Positions 5,814-14,653 of a stretch of DNA of 36,143 bases are shown here, piece after piece. The notes beneath the pieces are model-generated. The model was given only the letters and a program-made list of their open reading frames with translations. It ran no database searches and had not been told where the DNA came from. Positions within the stretch are counted from its first letter, which is position 1. The number at the start of each line of letters is the position of its first letter. Both the position numbers and the translations under genes were made by a program. Source of the stretch: Spirochaetota bacterium (GTDB lineage: Bacteria > Spirochaetota > Brachyspiria > Brachyspirales > JACRPF01); NCBI GenBank assembly GCA_038043445.1, contig JBBTBY010000049.1:1-36143 (forward strand), given 5' to 3'.

Positions 5814-6881
5814 CTACAGCACTATCCTGTCGGCAGGCGTAGTGTTTATCGATGCCCCGCCGTTCTTCGTCACAATGACCATGTTCTCGATGCGGATACC
5901 GCCCGTCCCCGGTATATACACGCCCGGCTCTATGGTCACCACGCTCCCCCCCTTGAGCGCTGCAATACCGCCGCGTTCGGAGACGGTCGGCGCCTCATGT
6001 ATCTCCACACCGACACCATGGCCGAGCCCATGCCCGAAATAGGCGCCGAGCTTGTGCGCTGCAAGCACGGAGCGGGCCGCTGCATCGACATCGGCGGCAC
6101 GTGCATTGGTCGCTGCTGCGGCTATGCCTGCTTCCTGTGCCTCACGGACAGCATCATATAGTTTCGCGAGCTTCGCATATGATCTCCCTTTTCCGAAGAA
6201 GAACGTCCTCGTGGTATCCGTGCAGTACCCGTTGCGCCGCATGCCGAAATCGATGAGCACCATGTCGCCGCGGGTAAGACGGGCGTCCGACGGCACGCCG
6301 TGCGGCATCGAGGTACGCACGCCGAAGAGCACTATCGTCTCGAACGACGACGCATCCCCGCCCTCGGAGCGCATGCGGTAGTCGAGTTCCGCGGCGAGCT
6401 CTTTTTCGGTCATATCTTCCTTCACGAACGCGAGCGTTCTTGTGAACGCTGTTTCCGCCAAAAGGAGATTCTCCTTTATCAGCGCACGTTCTGCATTGTC
6501 CTTCACTTCACGGAATTGCTTGATACAGTCATCTACGAACGCAACGGCAATGCCGGGCGTACAGGCCTCGGTGAACGATTCACCGCTTCGTATCGACACC
6601 CCGTTATCGAGCGATACTTTCCCGACACCGTTCCCGGAGAGGAAACGCGCGATACCGACGTCGTAATCGCCGGAAATAAGAACGGCCTTCGCCGAGGGCA
6701 CGGTCGCTGCTGCATGCTCGTAATATCGGGCGTCGACGAAAAGAAAGGCGCCGTCACGGGTGATGAGCAGTCTCCCGGCGCTCCCGGAAAATCCGGTGAG
6801 ATAGAAGATATGATGATGATCGGTCACAAGGAGCGGGAGTTCGCATACGCCGCGAACCTTTTCTATCCGTTCATTGTGCAT
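5814..6881 (-). CDS. M24B aminopeptidase (Xaa-Pro aminopeptidase/prolidase type)
   Basis: A 355-residue metallopeptidase of the pita-bread fold that removes N-terminal residues before proline. The N-terminal creatinase-like domain (1-125) contains YLTGFSGSAG. The catalytic domain shows all five metal ligands: D211 and D222 (LIDFG, CTDTTR), H288 in GHGLGHGVG, E318 in TIEPGVY, and E332 in RIEN. No signal peptide, so cytoplasmic. It lies 24 bases after the stop of the PD40 protein 2 gene and is probably cotranscribed with it. Substrate preference (aminopeptidase versus dipeptidase) cannot be read from the sequence. Confidence 0.93.
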   Translation of the reverse strand: MHNERIEKVRGVCELPLLVTDHHHIFYLTGFSGSAGRLLITRDGAFLFVDARYYEHAAATVPSAKAVLISGDYDVGIARFLSGNGVGKVSLDNGVSIRSGESFTEACTPGIAVAFVDDCIKQFREVKDNAERALIKENLLLAETAFTRTLAFVKEDMTEKELAAELDYRMRSEGGDASSFETIVLFGVRTSMPHGVPSDARLTRGDMVLIDFGMRRNGYCTDTTRTFFFGKGRSYAKLAKLYDAVREAQEAGIAAAATNARAADVDAAARSVLAAHKLGAYFGHGLGHGVGVEIHEAPTVSERGGIAALKGGSVVTIEPGVYIPGTGGIRIENMVIVTKNGGASINTTPADRIVL

Positions 6882-6905
6882 GATCGCCGTCCTGTCCCTG
6901 CTGGT

Positions 6906-8033
6906 TCACTTTGCGGGCACGGGCGGGATATCGGACGGGACCTTTATGACAGCGGCCTTCGAGTTGATATCATCGACCGATGTGTTTATCGACTTGACCT
7001 TTCGCATCATCTCGTCGTAGGCGGATTTCATATCGTCATTGAAGGTGAACGCTGGCCGCGCCACCGTCGCGGTCGTCGTCGATACGATGCGCGGCGCTTC
7101 AATGACGATGGGCGCTGACGTCGGCGCCTTGGGCCGCATCTGTTCGGTCATCTTCACTCGTACGATATCTCCCCGGCCGTAGCTGTTCTTATACGATACG
7201 ACATAGCCGTACTCGCCTTTCGCATCGATGGAAAAGTACGCCTCCCAGCCGGTCGTATTGATCGGCGGACCGACACTGACCGGGGGGGACCAGCGGCGCC
7301 ATGAATTGTCAAGACGCCGGCTCATGAAAATATCGAAGTTGCCGTCCCTGTCGCTCGCAAAATAGAGCGTCTGCCCGTCGGCAGCGAGGAACGGGGTGAT
7401 CTCCTCGGAATCCGAATTTATCATGAGACCGAGCGATCGCGGGCGAGAGAATGAATTATTGCTCCACGTACTCACAAAAAGGTCATTGCCGTATTCTTCC
7501 TGCTCCTTGTAGGAAATGATGAGCGTACGTCCGTCATTCCAGAGGAAGGCTGTGTTCTTCTGCCGCTGACCGCCGCTTAATCCGGCTATCATGAGATAGC
7601 TCGTCGCCTGCTGCCAGGAAAAACTGTCGATCTTGACTTCCTGCGGCTTGCTCCATACACCGCCGACATTCTCCACAAGCGAGCACCCCGGGCCGCGATA
7701 ATTACCGTTGGAATAGGAGCCGAGGACAAGGAGCTTTTTTCCGTCCGGGGTAGCACTGAACACGGCATTGTAGGGCTGCGTGTTGAACGGGAACGGCATC
7801 TCCTCCGCCTGCATCCAGCCGCTCGAAAGCAGCCGCGAGGAGAATATCTTGTATGCCGTACTCGGGCTCGCGGCATCGGCCCGGTCGCCGCGTATGAAGA
7901 ACAGTGTCTTCCCGTCGTATGAAATGACCGGCGCCAATTCGTCGAACGCCGTGTTGATGTTCACACCGAGGTTCTCGATCTGTGCGAACGCCGCTATGGA
8001 GAGCGCCAATATCATGGAGAACGCATATTTCAT
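6906..8033 (-). CDS. Exported PD40/TolB-like beta-propeller protein 2
   Basis: A 375-residue protein with a signal peptide (MKYAFSMILALSIAAFA, cleavage before QIENLG). It shares with the 4619-5719 gene the opening ENLG-x-x-INT-x-x-DELAPVIS, the repeat ITPFLAADGQTLYFASDRDG, the stretch WRRWSPPV and the C-terminal FNDDMKSAYDEMM helix. ATG 8033 begins the signal peptide; a GTG 18 bases upstream is in frame but has no ribosome site. The tail ends in a proline-rich VPSDIPPVPAK. The two propellers probably arose by duplication. Function unknown; a periplasmic binding or scaffold role is inferred. Confidence 0.85.
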   Translation of the reverse strand: MKYAFSMILALSIAAFAQIENLGVNINTAFDELAPVISYDGKTLFFIRGDRADAASPSTAYKIFSSRLLSSGWMQAEEMPFPFNTQPYNAVFSATPDGKKLLVLGSYSNGNYRGPGCSLVENVGGVWSKPQEVKIDSFSWQQATSYLMIAGLSGGQRQKNTAFLWNDGRTLIISYKEQEEYGNDLFVSTWSNNSFSRPRSLGLMINSDSEEITPFLAADGQTLYFASDRDGNFDIFMSRRLDNSWRRWSPPVSVGPPINTTGWEAYFSIDAKGEYGYVVSYKNSYGRGDIVRVKMTEQMRPKAPTSAPIVIEAPRIVSTTTATVARPAFTFNDDMKSAYDEMMRKVKSINTSVDDINSKAAVIKVPSDIPPVPAK

Positions 8034-8074
8034 TGCTTTTCCGCTGTGCACCTGCAGGCCATCATCATGCCATA

Positions 8075-8103
8075 AGTGTAGTCAATTCCCATGGCTCTGT
8101 CAA
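8075..8103 (-). promoter_or_regulatory. Promoter of PD40 protein 2 and the M24B gene
   Basis: On the minus strand TTGACA (8103-8098), 17 bp, TACACT (8080-8075). Transcription would start near 8068, about 35 bases before ATG 8033. Confidence 0.65.
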
Positions 8104-8164
8104 CGCGTCACATGTCCTTATCATTTTCGGCGTTTCCGGGTCGAAAATTGACCGCTATCCGCTT

Positions 8165-9217
8165 CTATCCGATGTCGGCTATTGCGGAAATAAGGGCGTC
8201 ATTCTCTCGGCGAGCGCCTATGGTGATGCGTACAAAGTCCTTAAGGCGCGGAACAGGGAAATGCCTGATGAATATACCCCTTTCCTTGAGCGATAGATAC
8301 AGCTCGCGGGCCGAACGCGCCGGCGGTTTGGCAAGTATGAAATTCGAACGGGACGGCAGCACGGCGAAACCCCGGCGGACGAGGATGTCCGTCATGCGTG
8401 AACGCTCGGCACAGACAACGGCGGCGTTCTTTTCCATGTATGCGTAATCGTCAATGGCGGCAGCGGCGGCTATCTGCGAAAGGATATTGAGATTATAGGA
8501 GTCTTTCACCCGGTACAAGCCCTCGATAAGTGACGCGGATGCGAACGCATACCCGATGCGCATACCGCACAGCGAGAACGATTTCGAGAACGTCCGCGTT
8601 ACGATGAGGTTCTTCGCCTTCGCGATAAGCGGCAGAAGCGATGTACCCTCCCCGGCAAAGTCGATATACGCCTCATCGATGACGACAAGCCCGCGGAAAC
8701 GCGTTATGAACCCGGCAAGCCGCTCATACCCGATAAGGATGCCCGTTTGTGCGTTCGGATTGGCAATGAAGGCTGTCGATGTGCTCTTATTCGGGATGGC
8801 ATCGAGGTCGATGGTGAGGTCCGGGAGCGTCGGTATCACCCTGCAGGGAACACTGAAGCGCATCGCGAGCGTCCGGTAGAGCGTATACGTCGGATCGGTT
8901 ATCACGGCGAGATGTTTCGGCGATGCGAACGCGTTGAAGATATCGGCGAGTATCTCGTCCGAACCGTTGCCGGCATACACGTTCTCACGGGCGACGCCAT
9001 AGCGTGCGGCGATCTTCCCGCAGAGCATATCGGCATTGGGCGGCGGATAGAGCCGAAGGCGCCTGGGGTCGAAGGAGCGTATCGCTCGTACCGCCTTCGG
9101 CGACGGCGCGAACGGGCTTTCGTTCGTATTGAGCTTTATCACCTGTCCCGTTACGGCGGGCTGCTCACCCGGCACATACGGCGGAAGTTTTTTCAGCATC
9201 GTATTCCAGAATTTCAT
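8165..9217 (-). CDS. hisC: Histidinol-phosphate aminotransferase family enzyme
   Basis: A 350-residue class I/II PLP aminotransferase. HisC-group marks are the N-terminal YVPGEQP and IKLNTNESPFAPSP (28-40), YAGNGSDEIL near 81-90, ANPNAQTG (152-159), DEAYIDF (181-187) and the PLP lysine K212 in RTFSKSFSLCGMRIGY. In histidine synthesis it converts imidazole-acetol phosphate to histidinol phosphate. Relatives also transaminate aromatic amino acids, and the gene is not among other his genes here, so the physiological substrate is uncertain. ATG 9217 has AAGGAT 5 bases upstream. Confidence 0.88.
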   Translation of the reverse strand: MKFWNTMLKKLPPYVPGEQPAVTGQVIKLNTNESPFAPSPKAVRAIRSFDPRRLRLYPPPNADMLCGKIAARYGVARENVYAGNGSDEILADIFNAFASPKHLAVITDPTYTLYRTLAMRFSVPCRVIPTLPDLTIDLDAIPNKSTSTAFIANPNAQTGILIGYERLAGFITRFRGLVVIDEAYIDFAGEGTSLLPLIAKAKNLIVTRTFSKSFSLCGMRIGYAFASASLIEGLYRVKDSYNLNILSQIAAAAAIDDYAYMEKNAAVVCAERSRMTDILVRRGFAVLPSRSNFILAKPPARSARELYLSLKERGIFIRHFPVPRLKDFVRITIGARRENDALISAIADIG

Positions 9218-9243
9218 CGCAGATCCTTATCGATACCGTTCTC

Positions 9244-9272
9244 AGTGTAGCGGCAAATCACAGGCAAGTCAA
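9244..9272 (-). promoter_or_regulatory. Promoter of hisC
   Basis: On the minus strand TTGACT (9272-9267), 17 bp, TACACT (9249-9244). The leader is about 20 bases and contains the AAGGAT ribosome site. Confidence 0.65.
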
Positions 9273-9292
9273 GCGATAATCCGCCCAACTTC

Positions 9293-9460
9293 TCACATAA
9301 AGTTAAAGAGAAACCACGGAGAAAAGGCTGAGAAAGCACAGAGAGGAGTTGAACATTTTCACCCGAAAGGTGAATACTGCTGCGCATTATCCTCCATATC
9401 TTTTCATTGTATTCTCTTTCATTCTCTCTGCGCCCTCTGTGGTTTTATTTTCTTACGTGA
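9293..9460. repeat. CACAGAG-type inverted-repeat element, copy 2
   Basis: The left end reads TCACATAAAG, AGAAACCACGGAG, GCACAGAGAGG; the right end reads CTCTGTGGTTTTATTTTC, TTACGTGA. Same termini and orientation as copy 3, with a different centre. It sits between the diverging hisC and beta-barrel-like gene promoters; the remainder of this 311-base gap shows only those promoters. Confidence 0.7.
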
Positions 9461-9493
9461 CAATTCGGGGGCCCTGCGATGCGGTTAGATGAA

Positions 9494-9522
9494 TTGCAGA
9501 AGCTCGACAAGTATGGTATAGT
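9494..9522 (+). promoter_or_regulatory. Promoter of the beta-barrel-like gene, apparently leaderless
   Basis: TTGCAG (9494-9499), 17 bp, TATAGT (9517-9522). The predicted start of transcription coincides with the ATG at 9529, and no Shine-Dalgarno sequence lies between. Confidence 0.6.
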
Positions 9523-9528
9523 GCGAGC

Positions 9529-10353
9529 ATGGCACTTCGAACATCCATCTGTGCGCTCTTGTCCGCAGCCGTGCTCCTCGCTTATCAGCCGCACTCGCCT
9601 GTCGCCGAGACGAATTTCATGACCATCGGCTTGGAAGCAGCGTATGGCGAATACCGCGGCTTCTTCGTAAGCGGAACGACCTATGTTCCCTACACCTATC
9701 TGGGGCAAAGCGATTCATCCTTCATGCACGTGCACATCAGCGGGATACCGAGCGTCCGCATAGCACCATTCAGGCATCTGGAAGCAAAACTCGAGCTTCC
9801 GATAAAATACACCTTCGAGCGCTATGAACACACCGCCGTAAGCTACAGTTCGAATATCATCTTTATCGAGCTTGAATCCGTACGATTGTCGATGAAATAT
9901 ACGCTTATCGACTGGTATCTCTCCGCAGCCCTGTCCCTCGCCTGCGATATTCCGGTGCACTCTACTGCCATGTTCGACGGCAACCGAACGGTGAACGATG
10001 CCCTCAATGTCACCGGCGGCGTGCTTGGCGGCGTCATACCGCGTGTGATACCGATCAACCTGTACGTCGGGCTTTACGGACGGACAAAACCCGGCTTAAG
10101 CGACAAATATCTCGCAACGGCCGTGCTTGAGTGGGTCACATCGCCTATTGCCGCGATATCACTCGGTGTGCGCAATGACAACAATTGGACGTTCAATTCC
10201 AGCGTCGGCAGCTTCGTCGAGCTCTTCGTCGATGTCGGCATCAATTTCAGCGACCGCATACACTGCCACACCGGCTTCTCGAAAAAGCTCGAAGGCATCG
10301 TTACGGCGGACGATCGGGTATTCTCGCTCAGGTTCTACTACGATATCTTCTGA
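9529..10353 (+). CDS. Exported outer-membrane beta-barrel-like protein (274 aa)
   Basis: The N-terminus (MALRTSICALLSAAVLLAY) is a signal peptide. The rest has many short alternating strands with aromatic ends (LEAKLELPIKYTFERY, VRLSMKYTLIDWYLSAAL, INLYVGLYGRTKP, RVFSLRFYYDIF). It ends in phenylalanine, as expected for a protein inserted by the BAM complex. No conserved domain recognised; a porin-like or structural role is possible. It is preceded by a good promoter and no ribosome site. It converges with the DUF4349 gene 5 bases away. Confidence 0.75.
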   Translation: MALRTSICALLSAAVLLAYQPHSPVAETNFMTIGLEAAYGEYRGFFVSGTTYVPYTYLGQSDSSFMHVHISGIPSVRIAPFRHLEAKLELPIKYTFERYEHTAVSYSSNIIFIELESVRLSMKYTLIDWYLSAALSLACDIPVHSTAMFDGNRTVNDALNVTGGVLGGVIPRVIPINLYVGLYGRTKPGLSDKYLATAVLEWVTSPIAAISLGVRNDNNWTFNSSVGSFVELFVDVGINFSDRIHCHTGFSKKLEGIVTADDRVFSLRFYYDIF

Positions 10354-10358
10354 GAGTA

Positions 10359-11288
10359 CTACTTCTTCTCGAGCGCATGCTTTATCTTTTCAAATATCCA
10401 TTTCGACTTGTCAACGAGCACGGCACAGATAAGTATCGACAATGAGGCGAAGAAGACTATCAACGTGATGGCCGCATATGTCTTGGCGCTCCAGGAAAGG
10501 GCATGCAGGCAATGCTTGACGAATGACGCGCGTGCCGTACGCACTTCGGAGAACGACACCTTTATCGTGCACAGTTCGTTCTCTTCCGCATAGTCGCCGA
10601 GCGTCACGCCGAGGGACTGTATCTGATTCTCCACTTCGAGTATCTGCTTTTCCAGATCGATGAATTCCTTCACCGTACCGCCCTTCCCTTTCAGCGCCAT
10701 GAGCGAGGTATGCATCGCGAGGAGCGCCCTGCGTTTCGCGCTCGTTTCCTTGAACTCGCTCGTGCGGTCGAATTTATTGACCTCGAACGAGACCACGGTG
10801 CCGATCTTCCGGACATCCTCAACCATGGAGTCGAAACGCTCGGGGAGCACGCCGATGGACAGCGAAAGAAAACGCGAACCCTTCAATCCTGAGTTCTGCT
10901 CGAACTGGACGACGGCATTGTACGTTGCGATGTTCGTACGCATCTCGCGTTCATTGCGGTCAAAGTCGGACGTATGGCTTGCTATCGATGCAACGCGCTC
11001 ATATTTCTGATCGATGTTGACGAATGATACATCGGCACTTTCTTTTTTTATCTGCTTCTTGTACGTGGCGATATTTCGCTTGGATGAATAGCCGCCCGAT
11101 GACCCTTCCGGGGCGTTCATGGCGTTCTGCTGATACTCCTGCTGCACGGCACGGCCGTAGGTCCGGCCGCTCGAGTTGTAGGTATAGCGGAGCTCCCCCG
11201 ACGCATAGCTGTAGATGAGCCGAAGCGCAGAGAACAACACGAACACGCCGGCATAGATGATAAGACCTGTGATGATCTTCTTACGCAT
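10359..11288 (-). CDS. DUF4349-type membrane protein (309 aa)
   Basis: Begins MRKKIITGLIIYAGVFVLFSAL, a signal anchor or first membrane segment. A long exported region follows: a strand pair, LSIGVLPERFDSMVEDVRKIGTV, then a coiled helix pair (AKRRALLAMHTSLMALKGK, EFIDLEKQILEVENQIQSLG). A last membrane segment (about 275-300, TYAAITLIVFFASLSILICAVLV) and a basic tail end the protein. This layout is that of DUF4349 proteins, exported and membrane-anchored, of unknown function. GGAGGAG lies 4 bases before ATG 11288; a longer upstream frame would overlap hslV and is rejected. It is divergent from hslV. Confidence 0.8.
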   Translation of the reverse strand: MRKKIITGLIIYAGVFVLFSALRLIYSYASGELRYTYNSSGRTYGRAVQQEYQQNAMNAPEGSSGGYSSKRNIATYKKQIKKESADVSFVNIDQKYERVASIASHTSDFDRNEREMRTNIATYNAVVQFEQNSGLKGSRFLSLSIGVLPERFDSMVEDVRKIGTVVSFEVNKFDRTSEFKETSAKRRALLAMHTSLMALKGKGGTVKEFIDLEKQILEVENQIQSLGVTLGDYAEENELCTIKVSFSEVRTARASFVKHCLHALSWSAKTYAAITLIVFFASLSILICAVLVDKSKWIFEKIKHALEKK

Positions 11289-11303
11289 GATCTCCTCCGT
11301 TCG

Positions 11304-11332
11304 TTGACAAAATAGACGCTCCGCCATACTAT
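11304..11332 (+). promoter_or_regulatory. Promoter of hslVU
   Basis: TTGACA (11304-11309), 17 bp, TACTAT (11327-11332); transcription should start near 11339. A minus-strand TATAGT (11333-11328) with TTGTTT 16 bp upstream (11355-11350) could serve the DUF4349 gene, so the two -10 boxes would overlap. Confidence 0.7.
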
Positions 11333-11364
11333 ACGTCACCGCAATGAAAAAACAAGGGAAGATG

Positions 11365-11895
11365 ATGTTCCGATCGACGACCATTTGCGCTGTCAGGCGT
11401 GATACACGGGTAGCCGTTGCCGGCGACGGCCAGGTGACCATGGGGAATACCGTGGTAAAGAACGGCGCAGTGAAGATACGAAAGCTTCACAAGGGCGCGG
11501 TAGTAAGCGGCTTTGCCGGGGCCACCGCCGATGCATTCACGCTGTTCGAGAAATTCGAAGGCAAGCTCGAGGAATATAACGGGGATATCACCCGTTCGGC
11601 CGTCGAACTCGCGCGTGATTGGCGCACCGACAGGATGCTCCGCCGCCTTGAGGCGCTGCTCCTCGTGGCGAACCGCGAGAAGATACTCCTCATCTCGGGC
11701 AGCGGCGACGTGATCGAACCCGACGACGATGTGCTCACGATAGGCAGCGGCGGCATGTACGCAAAAGCGGCAGCGGTGGCGCTCCTGGGGCACACAACGC
11801 TCAGCGCGGAAGAAATAGCGAAGCGCTCCCTCGAGATAGCATCGGAGATATGCATTTATACGAATAAGAACATCACCGTCGAGGTGCTGTCGTGA
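11365..11895 (+). CDS. hslV: ATP-dependent protease peptidase subunit HslV
   Basis: The proteasome-beta-like peptidase of the HslUV complex, degrading unfolded and regulatory proteins in the cytoplasm. The start chosen ([12 protein letters not shown]) leaves a short propeptide before the catalytic threonine that becomes the N-terminus (TTICAVRR). Family marks are [40 protein letters not shown] and EVIEPDDDV-like [14 protein letters not shown]. In-frame ATGs at 11344 and 11362 are also possible; AAGGGA at 11354-11359 favours 11365. The stop region overlaps the hslU GTG by 4 bases, so the two are translationally coupled. Confidence 0.95.
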   Translation: MFRSTTICAVRRDTRVAVAGDGQVTMGNTVVKNGAVKIRKLHKGAVVSGFAGATADAFTLFEKFEGKLEEYNGDITRSAVELARDWRTDRMLRRLEALLLVANREKILLISGSGDVIEPDDDVLTIGSGGMYAKAAAVALLGHTTLSAEEIAKRSLEIASEICIYTNKNITVEVLS

Positions 11896-13247
11896 GCACC
11901 GACGGGCTTACACCGCGCGAGATAGTCAAAGCGCTCGATACCTATATCATCGGTCAGGAAGCGGCGAAAAAGTCGGTGGCGATAGCGCTCCGCAACCGCT
12001 GGCGCAGAAAGAAAGTGCCTCCGGAAATGCGCGATGAAGTGGCGCCGAAGAACATCATCATGATGGGCCCCACCGGCTGCGGCAAGACCGAGATAGCGCG
12101 CCGATTGGCGAAGCTCGTCAATGCGCCGTTCATCAAGGTGGAAGCGACGAAATATACCGAGGTCGGCTATGTCGGCCGCGACGTGGAATCGATGGTGCGC
12201 GATCTCGTCAACATCGCCATCAACGATGTGCGCTCCATCATGCTGAAGGACGTCGAGGCGAAAGCGAAGGAAATGGCCGAGGACCGCCTGCTGGAACTTA
12301 TCATCCCGTCGCTCAAACAGGAGAACGACGGCGCCGCTGCGAATGAATTGCCCGAAGAAGCGGAGAAAAAGCGCATTGTCCGCGAACAGCTCCGTGCCGA
12401 TCTCAAGGCCGGCAAGTATGAAAGCACCGTCGTCGAGATAAAGGTCAAGAACCAGCGCACGCCCATGGTGGAGATAATGCCGGGCATGAACCCCGAGGAT
12501 ATGGAAGCGTTCCAGTCCATGATCGGATCCATCGCCCCGCAGCGAAAAAAGACGAAGCACATGACGGTCGGTGAAGCACGGGACCATATCATCGAAGAGC
12601 TTTCCGAATCGCTCATCGATATGGATAAGGTCGTCGCCACCGCGCTTGAGAACGTACAGTCGATGGGGATAATCTTCCTTGACGAGATAGACAAGATCGC
12701 ATCCCCCGGGCGTGCGGACAGCCATGACGTTGCGCGCCACGGCGTTCAGCGGGACCTTCTGCCCATCGTAGAGGGAACGAGCGTTACCACACGCTACGGC
12801 GTGGTGAAGACCGATCATATACTGTTCATCGCCGCCGGTGCGTTCCATCACACGAAGCCCTCGGACCTCATCCCGGAGCTGCAGGGGCGCTTCCCCATAC
12901 GCGTCGAACTGAAGGCGCTCACGCAGGACGATTTCAGGCAGATACTCACCCAGCCGAAGAACGCGATAACCCGGCAGTATGCGGAGCTCTTAAAGACAGA
13001 GTCGGTGAAAATATCGTACGCTGATGAGGCCATCGACTATATCGCCGCGCTCGCGTTCGAGGTGAACAGCAACACCGAGAATATCGGCGCTCGAAGGCTG
13101 TCGACGATAATGGAAAAGATACTCGAGGAACTTTCGTTCGATGCGGATGCGAACGCGGGAAAGAACATCACCATTGATAAGGCTTATTGCCAGGAACGGC
13201 TGAAGGATATCGTGACGAACAAGGATCTGAGCAGATATATTCTGTAG
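11892..13247 (+). CDS. hslU: ATP-dependent protease ATPase subunit HslU
   Basis: The AAA+ unfoldase that feeds HslV. A complete 451-residue protein: N-terminal [17 protein letters not shown], Walker [16 protein letters not shown] (about 57-71), pore-loop region [17 protein letters not shown], intermediate I-domain about 110-235 ([15 protein letters not shown]), Walker [10 protein letters not shown], sensor region [23 protein letters not shown], and the C-terminal DLSRYIL tail that docks into HslV. The GTG start overlaps the end of hslV. Together the pair forms a two-gene operon from the 11304 promoter. Confidence 0.97.
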   Translation: MSTDGLTPREIVKALDTYIIGQEAAKKSVAIALRNRWRRKKVPPEMRDEVAPKNIIMMGPTGCGKTEIARRLAKLVNAPFIKVEATKYTEVGYVGRDVESMVRDLVNIAINDVRSIMLKDVEAKAKEMAEDRLLELIIPSLKQENDGAAANELPEEAEKKRIVREQLRADLKAGKYESTVVEIKVKNQRTPMVEIMPGMNPEDMEAFQSMIGSIAPQRKKTKHMTVGEARDHIIEELSESLIDMDKVVATALENVQSMGIIFLDEIDKIASPGRADSHDVARHGVQRDLLPIVEGTSVTTRYGVVKTDHILFIAAGAFHHTKPSDLIPELQGRFPIRVELKALTQDDFRQILTQPKNAITRQYAELLKTESVKISYADEAIDYIAALAFEVNSNTENIGARRLSTIMEKILEELSFDADANAGKNITIDKAYCQERLKDIVTNKDLSRYIL

Positions 13248-13252
13248 GATGA

Positions 13253-13286
13253 TCCGCAGGCGGGGTCACGCGACCACGCCTCCGGA
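13253..13286. terminator. Strong hairpin between convergent hslU and carboxynorspermidine synthase genes
   Basis: Arms of 15 bases around an ACGC loop pair with two mismatches (TCCGCAGGCGGGGTC against GACCACGCCTCCGGA). It sits 6 bases after the hslU stop and 9 bases from the opposing stop. No U-tract follows it in either direction, so it is a probable bidirectional barrier but not a textbook intrinsic terminator. Confidence 0.5.
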
Positions 13287-13295
13287 TTAAAAAAG

Positions 13296-14498
13296 CTATT
13301 CTATCGCCGCTGCCCAATCCACCGTCTTCCACCGCAGACCATATTTATTGAGGTCGTCCATCATAGGATCGGGATCGAGCTCTTCCATGTTGAGCACGCC
13401 CGCTTTTTTCCATACGCCCTGAAGCATGAGCTTAGCGCCTATCATCGCCGGAACGCCGGTGGTATATGATATCGCCTGCGCCTCCACTTCACGGTAGCAT
13501 TCCGCGTGATCGCAGACATTATAGATGAATTTGCGCAGCGCCTGTCCGTTCTTGACGCCTTCGATGACGCAGCCGATGCAGGTCTTGCCCGTATAGTTCT
13601 CAGCGAGCGAACCCGGGTCCGGGAGCACCGCCTTGAGGAATTGCAGCGGCACGATCTCCCTGCCCTGATACATGACCGGATCGATGCGCGTCATACCGAC
13701 GTTCTCCAGCACGCGCAGGTGCGTGAGATACTGCTCGCCGAACGTCATCCAGAAGCGAATACGCTTAAGCCCCTTGATGTTCTTCGCGAGCGATTCCAAT
13801 TCCTCGTGGTACATGAGGAACATCTTCTTAACGCCTACTTCGGGGAAATCGAAATCCCGGCTGACAGAGAGCGGATCGGTGAGCTTCCATTCACCGCCCT
13901 CGAAATAGCGGCCTTTTGCCGTGACCTCGCGGATATTGATCTCGGGATTGAAATTGGTGGCGAACGCCTTGCCGTGGCTCCCGGCATTACAGTCCACGAT
14001 GTCCACCGAATGTATCTCATCAAAATAATGCTTCTGCGCATACGCGCAGTAGACATTGGATACGCCCGGGTCAAAGCCGCTGCCGAGCAGCGCCATTATC
14101 TTTTTCTGCTTGAATTTCGAGCGATACGCCCATTGCCATTTATACTCGAATTTCGCCTTGTCTTTCGGCTCATAATTCGCCGTATCGAGATAATCGACAC
14201 CTGTTTTGAGGCAGGCTTCCATGATGGACAGGTCCTGATACGGGAGCGCGATATTGATGACGAGGGACGGTTTGTACTTCCTGATGAGCGCCGCCACTGC
14301 GGTGGGCGTGTCGGCATCGACCGCTGCCGTCGTGATGGTACGACCGTAGCGTTTTTTCACGCGAGCGGCGATCGCATCGCATTTCTTCTTCGTACGTGAT
14401 GCGAGAACGATACGCCCGAACACGTCGGGAAGCGATGCGCATTTCTGCGTCGTAACATTGCTTACGCCGCCGGCACCGATGATAAGCACCGTATCCAT
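13296..14498 (-). CDS. Carboxynorspermidine synthase (saccharopine dehydrogenase family)
   Basis: A 400-residue NAD(P)H-dependent enzyme that condenses aspartate semialdehyde with a diamine to form carboxynorspermidine or carboxyspermidine in the alternative polyamine pathway. A Rossmann start (VLIIGAGGVSNV), GFDPGVSNVYCAYAQ, VDIVDCNAGSHGK, FNPEINIREVTAKGRY, MYHEELESL, LENVGMTRIDP and the C-terminal SYTTGVPAMIGAKLM match that subgroup rather than lysine-forming enzymes. GAGGAGG precedes ATG 14498; the in-frame extension back to 14588 would cover the tRNA-Leu gene and is rejected. The decarboxylase partner (NspC) is not in the window. Confidence 0.88.
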   Translation of the reverse strand: MDTVLIIGAGGVSNVTTQKCASLPDVFGRIVLASRTKKKCDAIAARVKKRYGRTITTAAVDADTPTAVAALIRKYKPSLVINIALPYQDLSIMEACLKTGVDYLDTANYEPKDKAKFEYKWQWAYRSKFKQKKIMALLGSGFDPGVSNVYCAYAQKHYFDEIHSVDIVDCNAGSHGKAFATNFNPEINIREVTAKGRYFEGGEWKLTDPLSVSRDFDFPEVGVKKMFLMYHEELESLAKNIKGLKRIRFWMTFGEQYLTHLRVLENVGMTRIDPVMYQGREIVPLQFLKAVLPDPGSLAENYTGKTCIGCVIEGVKNGQALRKFIYNVCDHAECYREVEAQAISYTTGVPAMIGAKLMLQGVWKKAGVLNMEELDPDPMMDDLNKYGLRWKTVDWAAAIE

Positions 14499-14546
14499 AA
14501 CGCCGCCCTCCTCGCGCTCAAATCGTTGTAAAACACCGTCCAATTC

Positions 14547-14631
14547 TGCCGAAGACAGGAGTTGAACCTGCAAGAGCATTACACTCAACAGACCCTGAAT
14601 CTGCCGCGTCTGCCAGTTCCGCCACTTCGGC
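14547..14631 (-). tRNA. tRNA-Leu (anticodon CAG)
   Basis: Complete class II tRNA of 85 bases without encoded CCA. Acceptor GCCGAAG/CTTCGGC is fully paired, D-arm GCGG...(contains AACTGGCAGACGC), anticodon stem GCAGA/TCTGT around TTCAGGG with CAG at 34-36, long variable arm, T-arm GCAGG/CCTGT around TTCAACT, discriminator A. Reads CTG leucine codons. It lies 48 bases upstream of the carboxynorspermidine synthase start, on the same strand. Confidence 0.95.
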
Positions 14632-14653
14632 GATATCGTACGTTACTGCACGG

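Noticed and set aside
11856-12851. 331-codon minus-strand frame opposite hslU
   Set aside because: Antisense shadow of hslU with an improbable composition (many H, D, R) and no start signal.
13506-14399. 297-codon plus-strand frame opposite the dehydrogenase gene
   Set aside because: Antisense to a well-conserved enzyme, no family match, no ribosome site.
14499-14588. N-terminal extension of the carboxynorspermidine synthase gene
   Set aside because: It overlaps the tRNA-Leu gene, and a strong ribosome site precedes ATG 14498, where the Rossmann strand begins.
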